NCBI RefSeq assembly: GCF_016863655.1
Contig: NZ_BOPH01000083.1
Coordinates: 93,901 to 154,109 of the forward strand
Direction: 5' to 3'
Source of the DNA: Virgisporangium ochraceum
GTDB lineage: Bacteria; Actinomycetota; Actinomycetes; Mycobacteriales; Micromonosporaceae
Length of the DNA stretch: 60,209 nt
Below are positions 24,976-32,942 of this stretch, one piece after another (positions within the stretch are counted from its first letter, which is position 1; the number at the start of each line of letters is the position of its first letter). The position numbers and the translations under genes are program-made. The notes under the pieces were generated by a model. That model was given only the letters and a program-made list of their open reading frames with translations. It searched no databases and had not been told where the DNA came from.

Positions 24976-25701
24976 ATGAACGATCTGCGCGTCCGCTCCG
25001 GCGGCGGTGGGCCGCCGACGCTGCTGTTGCTGCACGGCCTCGGCGCCACCGCCGACGTGTGGACCGGCCTCGCCGGACACCTCGACGGCGCCGCGTGGGT
25101 CGCACCGGACCTCCCCGGCCACGGCGGCTCCCCACCCCTGCCGGCCTACTCGTTCGCCGCCGTCGCCGAGGCCGTCGCCGGCCTGGTCGACCCGCGCGGC
25201 ACCGTGGTCGTCGGTCACTCGTTCGGTGGCGTCGTCGCGCTCCACCTCGCCGCCCGCCCGGGTGTGCGGGCCGTCGTCGGTGTCGGCATCAAGGTCCAGT
25301 GGACCGGTGAGGAGCTGGCCAGAGCGGCGGCGCTGGCCGGGCGCCCGGCGCAGACGTTCGCCACCCGCGCCGAGGCGGTCCGACGCCACCTCCGGGTGGC
25401 CGGCCTCGACGGTCTCGTCGACCCCGACGACCCGTCGCTGGACGCGGCCGTCACCGCGACGGGCGACGGCTGGCGCACCACGTTCGACCCGGCCGCCTTC
25501 GGCGTCGGCGAGCCCGGCATGGCCGCGCTGCTCGCCGCCGCCACCGTGCCGGTGACGCTGGCCCGCGGCGAGCTCGACCCGATGGTCTCCGACGCGCAGC
25601 TCGCGGCCCTGGTCCCGGAGCCGGTCACGCTGCCCGGGCTCGGGCACAACGCCCACGTCGAGGACCCGGCCGCGCTGCTCCCGCTGCTCAGCCCGCGCTG
25701 A
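24976..25701 (+). CDS. Alpha/beta hydrolase
   Basis: A 241-residue cytoplasmic alpha/beta hydrolase. LLLLHGLGATADVW gives the oxyanion-hole strand, GHSFGG the nucleophile Ser, ARGELDPMV the acidic residue and GLGHNAHVEDP the catalytic His. The triad is complete. I chose ATG 24976 (MNDLRVRSGG), which has a GATGCT -10-like box 7 bases upstream; an in-frame ATG at 24943 would overlap the promoter of the divergent GMC gene. Lipase, esterase and haloperoxidase-like roles cannot be told apart. The 3' end overlaps the convergent VOC gene by 14 bases. Confidence 0.88.
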   Translation: MNDLRVRSGGGGPPTLLLLHGLGATADVWTGLAGHLDGAAWVAPDLPGHGGSPPLPAYSFAAVAEAVAGLVDPRGTVVVGHSFGGVVALHLAARPGVRAVVGVGIKVQWTGEELARAAALAGRPAQTFATRAEAVRRHLRVAGLDGLVDPDDPSLDAAVTATGDGWRTTFDPAAFGVGEPGMAALLAAATVPVTLARGELDPMVSDAQLAALVPEPVTLPGLGHNAHVEDPAALLPLLSPR

Positions 25702-26032
25702 TGCAGAACGGGTGGCCGGCCGGGTCGGTCAGGACCACCCAGCCGTCGCCGGGCTGGAAGTCCGGCTTCGTCGCGCCGGCCGCCACCAGGTCGGCGGTGG
25801 CCCGGTCGATGTCGTCGACCCGGATGTCGAGGTGGGCCTGCTTCGCCGGGCCGGGCCAGTCGGGTGCCACGTGGCCGGACACGCGCTGGAACGCCAGCTG
25901 GACCGGTCCGCCGTCGCCGAGGTAGACGAAGTCGTCGTCGGCGGAGGTGACCTTCCAACCGGTCGCCCGGCTGTAGAAGTCGGCCAGGGCGGCCGGGTCG
26001 GCGCAGTCGAGGATGATGGCGGTCACTGTCAT
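25688..26032 (-). CDS. VOC-family (glyoxalase-like) protein
   Basis: A 114-residue single vicinal-oxygen-chelate domain in the two-repeat layout. The first half begins ITAIILDCADPAALADFYSR-like (VTAIILDCADPAALADF) and the second has AHLDIRVDDIDRATADLVAAGA and ends VLTDPAGHPFCIS. Proteins of this subgroup include metal-dependent lyases, dioxygenases and antibiotic-binding resistance proteins. Some expected metal ligands (His in AHLDI, Glu at the C-terminal strand) are partly replaced: the last strand reads PFCI rather than xxEL. So catalysis is uncertain. It is divergent from the AraC-type regulator, which may control it. Confidence 0.85.
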   Translation of the reverse strand: MTVTAIILDCADPAALADFYSRATGWKVTSADDDFVYLGDGGPVQLAFQRVSGHVAPDWPGPAKQAHLDIRVDDIDRATADLVAAGATKPDFQPGDGWVVLTDPAGHPFCISAG

Positions 26033-26150
26033 CGCGGTGTTCCCTTCCGGTGGCCGGGCCCTGTGCCCGGCTCCGGTCCACGAGCCTGCCCGTGCACCGG
26101 GTGCCGCGGCTTGAACATGTTTGCGGCGGGTTTCTGTCGTACCCGGGGCG

Positions 26151-26156
26151 TAACGT
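26151..26156 (+). promoter_or_regulatory. -10 box, leaderless AraC-gene promoter
   Basis: TAACGT lies 7 bases before the GTG at 26164. The arrangement is almost identical to the TAAGGT box of the wHTH regulator gene at 31841. No ribosome binding site is visible, which supports a leaderless mRNA. Confidence 0.5.
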
Positions 26157-26163
26157 CGGTCGG

Positions 26164-26985
26164 GTGTTGTCAGTGGTTGGTCTGGCCGCCCGGCCGGGGC
26201 TCACGGTCGCCGCGGTCACGTGCAGCCCGCTCGGCGGCCGGCACGGCGCGGGCTGGTCGCCGCCGGAGGGACACGCCGCGTACCGGCTGGTGCTGGTGCG
26301 GCGGGGCCGGTTCCGCCGGCGGGTGCGGGGGCAGGTCGCCGACCTCGACCCGAGCGTCGGCTACCTCGGCCTCCCCGGCGACGAGGAGCACTTCGCGCAC
26401 CCGGCCGGCGGCGACGTGTGCACGTCGGTCCAGATCGGGCCGGCGCTGTGGCGCGCGCTCACCCGAGAGGAGCCCGGGCCGTCGCTCACCGGTGGTGGGC
26501 CGGCCGGTCACGCCGTGTACGTCGATGCCCGGGTCGACCTTGCGCACCGGCGGCTGGTGAGGGCGGCCCGTGCCGGTGACGTCGAGCACGCGGTCGTCGA
26601 GCGGCTGGTCGCGCTGCTGGCCGGCGTCGTGCGGACGCCCGACCTCCGGGAGCCGCCGCACCACGACCTCGCCCTGGTCGCGCGCGCCCGGGAGGCGATC
26701 CGCGCCGACGACCCCGCCGCCGGGGGGCTGCTGCCGCTCGCCGCCCTGCTGGGCGTGTCGCCGTTCCGGCTCAGCCGGGCGTTCAGCCGGTACCTCGGGG
26801 TGCCGGTCACGCGGTACCGCAACCGGGTCCGCGTCGAGCGGGCACTCGACCGGCTCGAGGCCGGCGCCGACGACCTCGCCGCGCTCGCGGCCGATCTCGG
26901 GTTCGCCGACCAGGCGCACCTGTGCCGCACGATGCGTCAGCACCTCGGCGAGCCACCCAGCGCCGTCCGCCGCCTGCTCGCGTAG
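26164..26985 (+). CDS. AraC-family transcriptional regulator
   Basis: A 273-residue regulator. The N-terminal half (GHAAYRLVLVRRGRFRRRV, PGDEEHFAHP) looks like a cupin-type sensor. The C-terminus carries two HTH motifs of the AraC family: LAALLGVSPFRLSRAFSRY and LAALAADLGFADQAHLCRTM, ending at LGEPPSAVRRLL. I chose GTG 26164 because a -10-like box sits 7 bases upstream and the frame before it has no domain content. It is divergent from the VOC gene across 131 bases, which also contain the near-palindrome GAACATGTTT (26113-26122). The VOC gene is the likely target. Confidence 0.88.
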   Translation: MLSVVGLAARPGLTVAAVTCSPLGGRHGAGWSPPEGHAAYRLVLVRRGRFRRRVRGQVADLDPSVGYLGLPGDEEHFAHPAGGDVCTSVQIGPALWRALTREEPGPSLTGGGPAGHAVYVDARVDLAHRRLVRAARAGDVEHAVVERLVALLAGVVRTPDLREPPHHDLALVARAREAIRADDPAAGGLLPLAALLGVSPFRLSRAFSRYLGVPVTRYRNRVRVERALDRLEAGADDLAALAADLGFADQAHLCRTMRQHLGEPPSAVRRLLA

Positions 26986-27062
26986 AACGCGAGTTATGTC
27001 CGAACGCAACCCGCGCCCGGGCGCCGCGCGTCTGACAGGGGAAGCGGCGCGGAAAGGCGGAC

Positions 27063-27578
27063 ATGGACCGGGACAGCGAGTACGTCGAGTACGTGACGGC
27101 GCGCCTGCCGGCACTGCACCGCGCCGCGTACCTGCTCTGCGGTGACCCGTACCGGGCCGACGACATCGTCTCGGCCACCACGACGTCGCTGTACCGCCAC
27201 TGGAACCGGGTCCGCGCGGCCGAGAACATCGACGCCTACGTGCACCGCGTCCTGGTCCGCAAGTACGCCGACGAGCGCCGCATGCGCTGGGCCAGGGTAC
27301 TGCTCACCAACCGGGTCCCAGAGCAGGCGCACACCACCGACGACCACGTCGAGGAGCGCGACTCGCTGCGCGCCGCGCTCGCCGAGCTCACCTCCGCCCA
27401 GCGCACCGTCCTCGTGCTCAGGTTCTTCTGCGACCTGCCGGTCGCCGAGGTCGCCCGCATCCTCGGCTGCTCGGAGGGCAACGTGAAGAGCCACACGAAC
27501 CGGGGCCTGATCATGCTGAGACGGGTGCTGGGGGTCGGGGAGACGCCGCAGGTACGCGAGCTGAGGAGCTCGACATGA
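27063..27578 (+). CDS. SigE-family RNA polymerase sigma factor
   Basis: A 171-residue ECF sigma factor of the actinomycete SigE family. Region 2 includes YLLCGDPYRADDIV and LYRHWNRV; region 4 includes LTSAQRTVLVLRFFCDLPVAEVARILGC and VKSHTNRGLIML. It starts with ATG 27063 after GGAAAGGCGG. Its stop overlaps the start of the membrane-anchored gene downstream as ATGA, typical of a sigma factor and its regulator or co-regulated partner. The 77-base upstream gap contains the perfect palindrome GCGCCCGGGCGC (27013-27024). Confidence 0.93.
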   Translation: MDRDSEYVEYVTARLPALHRAAYLLCGDPYRADDIVSATTTSLYRHWNRVRAAENIDAYVHRVLVRKYADERRMRWARVLLTNRVPEQAHTTDDHVEERDSLRAALAELTSAQRTVLVLRFFCDLPVAEVARILGCSEGNVKSHTNRGLIMLRRVLGVGETPQVRELRSST

Positions 27579-28786
27579 GCGACGACTCCACGATGAGAGA
27601 GGTCCGGACGCTGATGCGCGAGTCCCCGGTGCCGTCGACCAGCCTCGACCCGCAGACGCTCCTCGACCGGGGCAAGCGCTCCCGGCGGCGGTGGCGGCGG
27701 GCGTCGGTCGTCACGGCCGCGCTCACGGTCGTCACCCTCGTGGTCACCGGCGTGGGCGCCGCGACGTGGCTCGACCACCGCCGCGACCAGGCCGCCGGCC
27801 TGTCGACGAAGCCGCGGGTCGTGCACCGCACCGCCACCCTGTCCGGCGAGACCGGCTGCTGGGCGACGCCCCTGCGCCGGGTCGCCGACGCCACCGCCGG
27901 CTTCCACGCCGCCGACCCGAACGCGGAGCAGGTGGTCGGCACCGGCGGCGTCGAACGCATCAGCTGGTGGAACCGCGGCGAACCGACCGTGTTCACCGTC
28001 GCGGGCGCCACGCCCGAGGTCACCGCGACCGACGTGAACGGGTCGGGCACCGTCGTCGGTCACGACGACGCCGCGTCCCCCCTCAACTGGACCTACAGCG
28101 ACGGCACCGTGCGGACGCTGCCGACCCCGGCGGGGTTCGACCGGGCCGAGGTGACGCACGTCAACGGCCGGGGTGACGCCCTGGGCCTGCTCGAACGGTC
28201 CGACGGCACCACCGCGCTCGTCGTGTGGCCGTCCGGCGCGCCCGACCGGCACCGGGTCATCGCCGAGCCGGGCGCGCGACCGCTGGGGATCCGCGACGAC
28301 GGCACGGTGGTGTCGGTGCGCGGACGCTCCGACAGCGACCCCGGTGCGGGCACCGTCGTCCTCCACAGGTCCAACGGCAAACGACTGTCGGTCGCGGTGC
28401 CGCGCCAGCTCCGCGCCGGGGGGTCCATGATCGGCGTCACCCTGGAGGGTGACCACCTGTACGGCACGTCCGCGGGCATGCAGGTCACCTTCAGCGACGG
28501 CCAGACACCGCTGGCCGCGTTCGTCAACCCGGTGCGGTGGAACCTGCGCACCGGCGTGGTGGAGATCTTCGACAACCTGGTCGGGGTGCCGGTCGGTAGC
28601 CGCACCGGATGGTTCGTCGTGGCGGGGGACGTGGACACGCGGGTCCTGGTGGCGCCCGACCGCAGGGCCCGCGAGATCACGCTCGGCGACACCCCCGACG
28701 CCGGGGTGCACGCGGTCGGCCCCGACGGGACGACGCTCATCGGCTCGACGGAGACCGACCTCGTCACCTGGCGCTGCCCCGGCTGA
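27575..28786 (+). CDS. Membrane-anchored HAF-like repeat protein, sigma-factor partner
   Basis: A 403-residue protein. The first 45 residues are cytoplasmic and basic (ending RGKRSRRRWRR), followed by one membrane segment at about 46-68 (VVTAALTVVTLVVTGVGAA) and a large extracytoplasmic domain. The latter has repeats such as VNGSGTVVGHDD / WTYSDGTVRTLPT and VNGRGDALGLLE that resemble HAF-type propeller repeats. Coupling to the SigE-family gene suggests an anti-sigma or signal-sensing role, but the N-terminus has no zinc-containing anti-sigma motif that I can see. Alternatively it is a surface protein made together with the sigma factor. Confidence 0.75.
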   Translation: MSDDSTMREVRTLMRESPVPSTSLDPQTLLDRGKRSRRRWRRASVVTAALTVVTLVVTGVGAATWLDHRRDQAAGLSTKPRVVHRTATLSGETGCWATPLRRVADATAGFHAADPNAEQVVGTGGVERISWWNRGEPTVFTVAGATPEVTATDVNGSGTVVGHDDAASPLNWTYSDGTVRTLPTPAGFDRAEVTHVNGRGDALGLLERSDGTTALVVWPSGAPDRHRVIAEPGARPLGIRDDGTVVSVRGRSDSDPGAGTVVLHRSNGKRLSVAVPRQLRAGGSMIGVTLEGDHLYGTSAGMQVTFSDGQTPLAAFVNPVRWNLRTGVVEIFDNLVGVPVGSRTGWFVVAGDVDTRVLVAPDRRAREITLGDTPDAGVHAVGPDGTTLIGSTETDLVTWRCPG

Positions 28787-28835
28787 CCCGCCGGGCGACG
28801 TGCGGACGGGCGGCCCGTCCGCGATGATCTGCCGC

Positions 28836-30044
28836 GTGACCGTTACCGTTTCGCCCTCGGTGGTGCGGCAGACCGAGGGCTGGCTGATCCGTCGCGGGAT
28901 GCCGGTACTGATCGCCGACTACAGCTTCGCCAGCCACATCCTGCCGCGGATGGTGCCGTTCCTGGCGCTGGTGTCGGTCACCGGGCTGCTGTGGCCGCTG
29001 CGCGACGAGGTGTCGCCGGTCGGCCGGTTCGTCGCGGTCCTCGTCGTGCTCGTCGGTGGGGTCGTGGCCGGGATCCTGCTCAACCGGTTCCGGCTGCTGC
29101 CGACGTTCCCGCGCCGGGCGGTCATCCTCGTGCTGGTGGCGTACGGCGCGATGCCGCTGCTGATTCCGCTGCTGGACCTGGCGGTGTCGAGCACCGTCGC
29201 CTCCCCCGACGTGGGCGCCGGCGAGATCACCGAGGGCCGCACCGGCTTCGTCGGGGCGGTGGTCGGCTTCAGCCTCATCTTCGTCGCGCTGTTCGAGGTG
29301 GCGCGGCTGACCACGTTGTTCGGGGTGCTGCCGCTGCTCGCCCGCTCGGTCCGCAACGCCTGGCAGGACCTGCGCAACACCCTGCGGTTGCAGAGCCGGG
29401 CCCTGCCGATGCTGCTGTTCGTCACGTTGTTCTTCTTCTTCACCGGCGAGCTGTGGCAGGCGATGAACCGGATGACGTGGTGGCGGCTGGTCGCGGTGCT
29501 CGCGTTGTTCGTCGGCGTCACGGTGCTGGCCGCCGCCGGCCGGCTCCGGGAGGACATCGGCAAGGTCGAGCAGGACCTGCGCGTGCCGCGGCTGAAGAAG
29601 GCATGCGAGGGCACCCCGCTCGACGGCGTACCCGTCGACGCGCTCGCCTCCGACGGTGCGCTGCGCCCACCCCCGCTCACCGACCGGCAGATCAACAGCC
29701 TCCTGGTGATGCTCGCGTCGAGACAGCTCGTGCAGGCGATCGTCGTGGGCCTGTGGCTGTTCGCGTTCTTCGTGGTGCTCGGCCTGATCGTCGTCGACCC
29801 GGCGACCGCCGAGCAGTGGATCGGCGAACCACCCCGACCGCTGGCCGCGTTCCCCGACATCCCGGCGGCCCTGCCCCGCAACGCCGCCCTGCTGGCCGGT
29901 TTCGGGAGCATGTACTTCGCGGTGACCTCGATGTTCGACACCGAGAACCGGCGCCGCTTCTTCACCCCGATCCTGGAGGAGGTCGAGCGCACCCTGGCGG
30001 TCCGAGCCGTGTACCTGGCCGCCCGGGACCGCCAACGCGATTGA
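28836..30044 (+). CDS. Polytopic membrane protein, unknown function
   Basis: A protein of about 402 residues with some seven or eight hydrophobic segments (near 37-55, 63-83, 92-112, 135-158, 190-208, 218-238, 293-316 and 360-380). A soluble segment of about 50 residues (REDIGKVEQDLRVPRLKKACEG onward) lies before the last pair. I recognise no family signature. I chose GTG 28836 because a GATGAT -10-like box lies 7 bases upstream; ATG 28824 would add four residues. A large inverted repeat follows the stop. Confidence 0.7.
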   Translation: MTVTVSPSVVRQTEGWLIRRGMPVLIADYSFASHILPRMVPFLALVSVTGLLWPLRDEVSPVGRFVAVLVVLVGGVVAGILLNRFRLLPTFPRRAVILVLVAYGAMPLLIPLLDLAVSSTVASPDVGAGEITEGRTGFVGAVVGFSLIFVALFEVARLTTLFGVLPLLARSVRNAWQDLRNTLRLQSRALPMLLFVTLFFFFTGELWQAMNRMTWWRLVAVLALFVGVTVLAAAGRLREDIGKVEQDLRVPRLKKACEGTPLDGVPVDALASDGALRPPPLTDRQINSLLVMLASRQLVQAIVVGLWLFAFFVVLGLIVVDPATAEQWIGEPPRPLAAFPDIPAALPRNAALLAGFGSMYFAVTSMFDTENRRRFFTPILEEVERTLAVRAVYLAARDRQRD

Positions 30045-30060
30045 GGACCGCACCCGCTTG

Positions 30061-30139
30061 CATGATCGAAAGTGGTGGCGACCTTTCGCGGTTCCACCGC
30101 CCGCGGAACAGCACAAAGTCGCCAACACTTTCGATCATG
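30061..30139. repeat. 22-bp inverted repeat, likely terminator or extragenic palindrome
   Basis: The left arm (30061-30082) starts CATGATCGAAAGTG; the right arm (30118-30139) is its reverse complement with one mismatch in 22. The 35-base interior holds a further GTTCC/GGAAC stem. It lies between a membrane-protein stop and the DUF427 promoter. It begins and ends with CATGATC, a feature shared with the intergenic palindrome near 40 kb, so both may belong to a dispersed family. Confidence 0.75.
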
Positions 30140-30165
30140 GCCCGAGCGGTGCCGGGTGGCTGACG

Positions 30166-30171
30166 GATAAT
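30166..30171 (+). promoter_or_regulatory. -10 box, leaderless DUF427-gene promoter
   Basis: GATAAT lies 6 bases before the ATG at 30178, with no ribosome binding site. Confidence 0.45.
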
Positions 30172-30177
30172 GGGCGC

Positions 30178-30639
30178 ATGACCGAGTCGGTATGGGATTA
30201 CCCGCGTCCGCCGCGGGTGGAGGCGACCTCACGGCGGATCACCGTGCGGCACAACGGGGTCACCGTGGTCGACACCGTGGAGGCGGTGCGGGTGCTGGAG
30301 ACCTCGCACCCGCCGGTCTACTACGTGCCGCGCGACGCGGTCGCCGCCGGGCTGCGCCGGTCGGGGCGCCGCACCGTGTGCGAGTTCAAGGGCGTCGCCG
30401 ACTACTGGGACCTGGTCGTCGGCGACACGACGGTACCGCGCGCGGCGTGGTCGTACGAGGAGCCGGTGACCGGGTACGAGGTGCTCACCGGGCGGCTCGC
30501 GTTCTATCCGTCCCTTGTGGACGAATGCGCCGTCGACGGCGAGGTGGTCACGCCGCAGCCGGGCGACTTCTACGGCGGCTGGGTCACCTCCGACATCGTC
30601 GGGCCGCTCAAGGGCGGGCCGGGCACGCACGGCTGGTAG
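30178..30639 (+). CDS. DUF427 family protein
   Basis: A 153-residue protein of the DUF427 family: RRITVRHNGVTVVDTVEAVRVLE, PPVYYVPRDAV and CEFKGVADYWDL are typical landmarks, together with the late GDFYGGWVTSDIVGP. The family is widespread and small, and its biochemical role is unknown. The promoter looks leaderless. The last 70 bases overlap the 3' end of the convergent MFS gene. Confidence 0.9.
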   Translation: MTESVWDYPRPPRVEATSRRITVRHNGVTVVDTVEAVRVLETSHPPVYYVPRDAVAAGLRRSGRRTVCEFKGVADYWDLVVGDTTVPRAAWSYEEPVTGYEVLTGRLAFYPSLVDECAVDGEVVTPQPGDFYGGWVTSDIVGPLKGGPGTHGW

Positions 30640-31787
30640 CGGGCCAGCGGCGCGGTGGCCACGGTCGCCAGGCCGGCCAGGGCGATCGCCGGCGCCGCGC
30701 CGGTCCACTCGGCGAGCACCCCGGTGACGACGGGGCCCATGCCCTGCACCGTCATCAGACCGGTCGACAGCAGCGTGAACGACAGGCCCTGCAACCGCTC
30801 GGGCACCGCGTCGCGGAACTGGCGCTGCAGGCCCAGCGAGTAGCCGAGGCCGGCGCCGGAGGCGACCAGGAGCACGAGGGTCACCGGGAGCGGCGGCGTC
30901 ACGACGAGAACGGTCAGCGGCGCGCCCATCAGCACCACCAGCGGTGCCGCCAGCCGCTCGCGCCGCTCCGCGTCGACGAACCGCCCGACGACCACGTTGC
31001 CGACGAACATGCCCACCGGAACGGCGGCGAACATCGGCGCGACGGCCGCCTTGTCGGCGCCGACGTACGAGACGAACAGCGCCTCGGCGCCAGCCAGCAA
31101 CGTCGACGGCAGCCACATCGCCAGGAGGAGGCGACGCACCGTACGGTCGTGCCACAAGAGAACGGTGCCACGCCAACTCGCGCTCACGAGCGTCCCATCG
31201 CTCTTCGACGATGCGACAAGGCCGCGCAGGCCGACGGCCGACCACACGGCGGCGGCGACGCAGGCCGCGGAACCGAGCGCGAGTGCGGGACGGGCGCCGA
31301 GCGTCGCGAGCGCCGCGCCGCCGGCGGCCAGGCCGACCAGTTGCGCGGCCGAGCCGGTCATCCCGAGCAGCGAGCGGCCCAGCACGTAGCCGTCGCCGGT
31401 GAGGACGATCGCGACCACGCGGCCGGACGCGCCGCTGAACACCGGCGCCACGAAGGCCGCGGCCGCGACCACCGCGATGCACCACCCGGCCGGCAACGGG
31501 AACGCGGCGAGCGCGGCCGTCGTGGCGGCGGCGACGAGGTGACCGGCGACGATCAGCGGACGCGGCGGCGCACGGTCGGCGAGCGCGCCGATCAGCACGC
31601 CCCCGAACGCCTGCGGCACGAAGCCGGCGCCGAACGCGAGCGCGCCGAGGAACGGCGACCCGGTCGTGTCGTACACCAGCACCGACAGCGCGAGGATGCG
31701 CAGCGTCTCGGCCGCCACCGCCAGCAGCCGGCAGACGAACACAGCGCGGAACCGCGGCTCGGCGAGCACTCCCCCGTAGGTCGTCAC
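30570..31787 (-). CDS. MFS transporter
   Basis: A 405-residue major facilitator with about 12 membrane segments. Landmarks are RFRAVFVCRLLAVAAETLRILAL at the first helix, the ADRAPPRPLIVAGH loop 2-3 and a mid-protein cytoplasmic loop (SSKSDGTLVSAS). It is probably a drug or small-molecule efflux pump. I chose GTG 31787 (VTTYGGVLAEPRF), because a longer reading would run through the promoter and start of the divergent regulator gene. The C-terminal 23 residues are encoded antisense to the DUF427 gene end. It is divergent from a wHTH regulator over 66 bases, the usual layout for a repressor and its pump. Confidence 0.88.
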   Translation of the reverse strand: MTTYGGVLAEPRFRAVFVCRLLAVAAETLRILALSVLVYDTTGSPFLGALAFGAGFVPQAFGGVLIGALADRAPPRPLIVAGHLVAAATTAALAAFPLPAGWCIAVVAAAAFVAPVFSGASGRVVAIVLTGDGYVLGRSLLGMTGSAAQLVGLAAGGAALATLGARPALALGSAACVAAAVWSAVGLRGLVASSKSDGTLVSASWRGTVLLWHDRTVRRLLLAMWLPSTLLAGAEALFVSYVGADKAAVAPMFAAVPVGMFVGNVVVGRFVDAERRERLAAPLVVLMGAPLTVLVVTPPLPVTLVLLVASGAGLGYSLGLQRQFRDAVPERLQGLSFTLLSTGLMTVQGMGPVVTGVLAEWTGAAPAIALAGLATVATAPLARYQPCVPGPPLSGPTMSEVTQPP

Positions 31788-31840
31788 GGTGCCAGCTTCG
31801 TCGTTCCCTTCCGGTGCGGCGAATGTTTCGTTCGTGGGCG

Positions 31841-31846
31841 TAAGGT
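31841..31846 (+). promoter_or_regulatory. -10 box, leaderless regulator promoter
   Basis: TAAGGT is followed by 7 bases and then the GTG at 31854. The surrounding 66-base gap must also hold the MFS promoter on the other strand, so a repressor bound here could control both. Confidence 0.5.
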
Positions 31847-31853
31847 CGGTGGC

Positions 31854-32831
31854 GTGCTGCGGTTCGAGGTGACGCCCGAGGACCTGCTCGCCACGCGGTT
31901 CGCCGTCTCGCCGATGTTCGAGCTGCACAGCCTGCTCCGCTCGCTCAACGGGCGCACCGGCCGTTCCGCGCTGCCGCCGGCGTGGCGGGCGCGGCTGCGT
32001 CCGCGGTTCGCCGCGCTGCGCCGCGACTCGGAGCTCGACGCGGTGCTCGCGCTGTACCTTCCCCGCGAGGGCGCCGGCTTCATCGCGCCGCCGCCGGCGA
32101 GCCTCACCCAGTCCATCGACGACGACCTGTCGATGATCAGGGCGACGCCGCCGTCGGTCGCGCGCGCCGAGATCAGGCGCTTCGTCGGGCGCCAGCCATT
32201 ATTGGACGCACGTGTGCGCGCAACATTGAGCGGACGTTCTGCCGTGGCACGGATCGCCGACGCCCTGGCAACCGCCTGGCACGAACTGCTGGCTCCCGAC
32301 TGGCCCCAGCTCCGCGCCATCTGCGAACGCGATGTGGTGCACCGGGCCGGCGAGCTGGGCCGGGGCGGGTGGGCCGCGGCCCTCTCCGGCCTGCACGACG
32401 CGGTCCGTTGGAACGCCGGCGGCATCGAGATCGCCCGTATGCCCGGCGGTCCGGTGACCCTGGGCGGCGCCGGGCTGACCCTGGTGCCCTCGGTGTTCGT
32501 GTGGCCCGGCCTGGCCGCCCACCACGACGACCCGTGGCCAAGGGCGGTCATCTATCCCGCGCGGGGGACGGCCGCCCTGCTGGAGCCGTCGGGGCAGCGG
32601 CCCGCGGACGCGCTGGTGGCCCTGATCGGACGGTCGCGGGCACAGCTCCTGGTAGCACTGGCCGAACCCGCGAGCACGACCCAGCTCGCCCGGGCCAACC
32701 GGCTGGCGGTAGGCGCGGTGGGCGACCACCTGGCGGTGCTGCTCGAAGCCGGCCTGGTCGACCGGGCGAGGGCGGGCCGCTCGGTGCTGTACCGGCGCAC
32801 TCCGCTGGGTGATGCACTCGTGGGTGGGTGA
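31854..32831 (+). CDS. ArsR-like winged-HTH regulator with DUF5937-like N-domain
   Basis: A 325-residue regulator. The N-terminal part (FEVTPEDLLATRFAVSPMFEL) and central LTLVPSVFVWPGLA match the DUF5937-type actinomycete regulators as I know them. The C-terminal 70 residues form an ArsR-like winged helix: STTQLARANRLAVGAVGDHL followed by LLEAGLVDRARAGRSVLYRRT. The GTG start at 31854 fits the leaderless promoter. It is divergently paired with the MFS transporter and probably represses it in response to a ligand. No metal-binding Cys motif is visible. Confidence 0.85.
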   Translation: MLRFEVTPEDLLATRFAVSPMFELHSLLRSLNGRTGRSALPPAWRARLRPRFAALRRDSELDAVLALYLPREGAGFIAPPPASLTQSIDDDLSMIRATPPSVARAEIRRFVGRQPLLDARVRATLSGRSAVARIADALATAWHELLAPDWPQLRAICERDVVHRAGELGRGGWAAALSGLHDAVRWNAGGIEIARMPGGPVTLGGAGLTLVPSVFVWPGLAAHHDDPWPRAVIYPARGTAALLEPSGQRPADALVALIGRSRAQLLVALAEPASTTQLARANRLAVGAVGDHLAVLLEAGLVDRARAGRSVLYRRTPLGDALVGG

Positions 32832-32942
32832 GCGTCTGTCGGGCGATCGGGCACCGGGCCGGGCCCGTTGGTCCGAGTGCCGGGTGCAGCTCGGGTGCCG
32901 GCCATTGCACGCTGAGTAGCTGGAAGAGCACACTTCGCAGTC

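Noticed and set aside
30061..30139. Insertion sequence or attachment site
   Set aside because: No transposase or integrase is present and the total length is under 80 bases; palindrome or terminator is the simpler reading.
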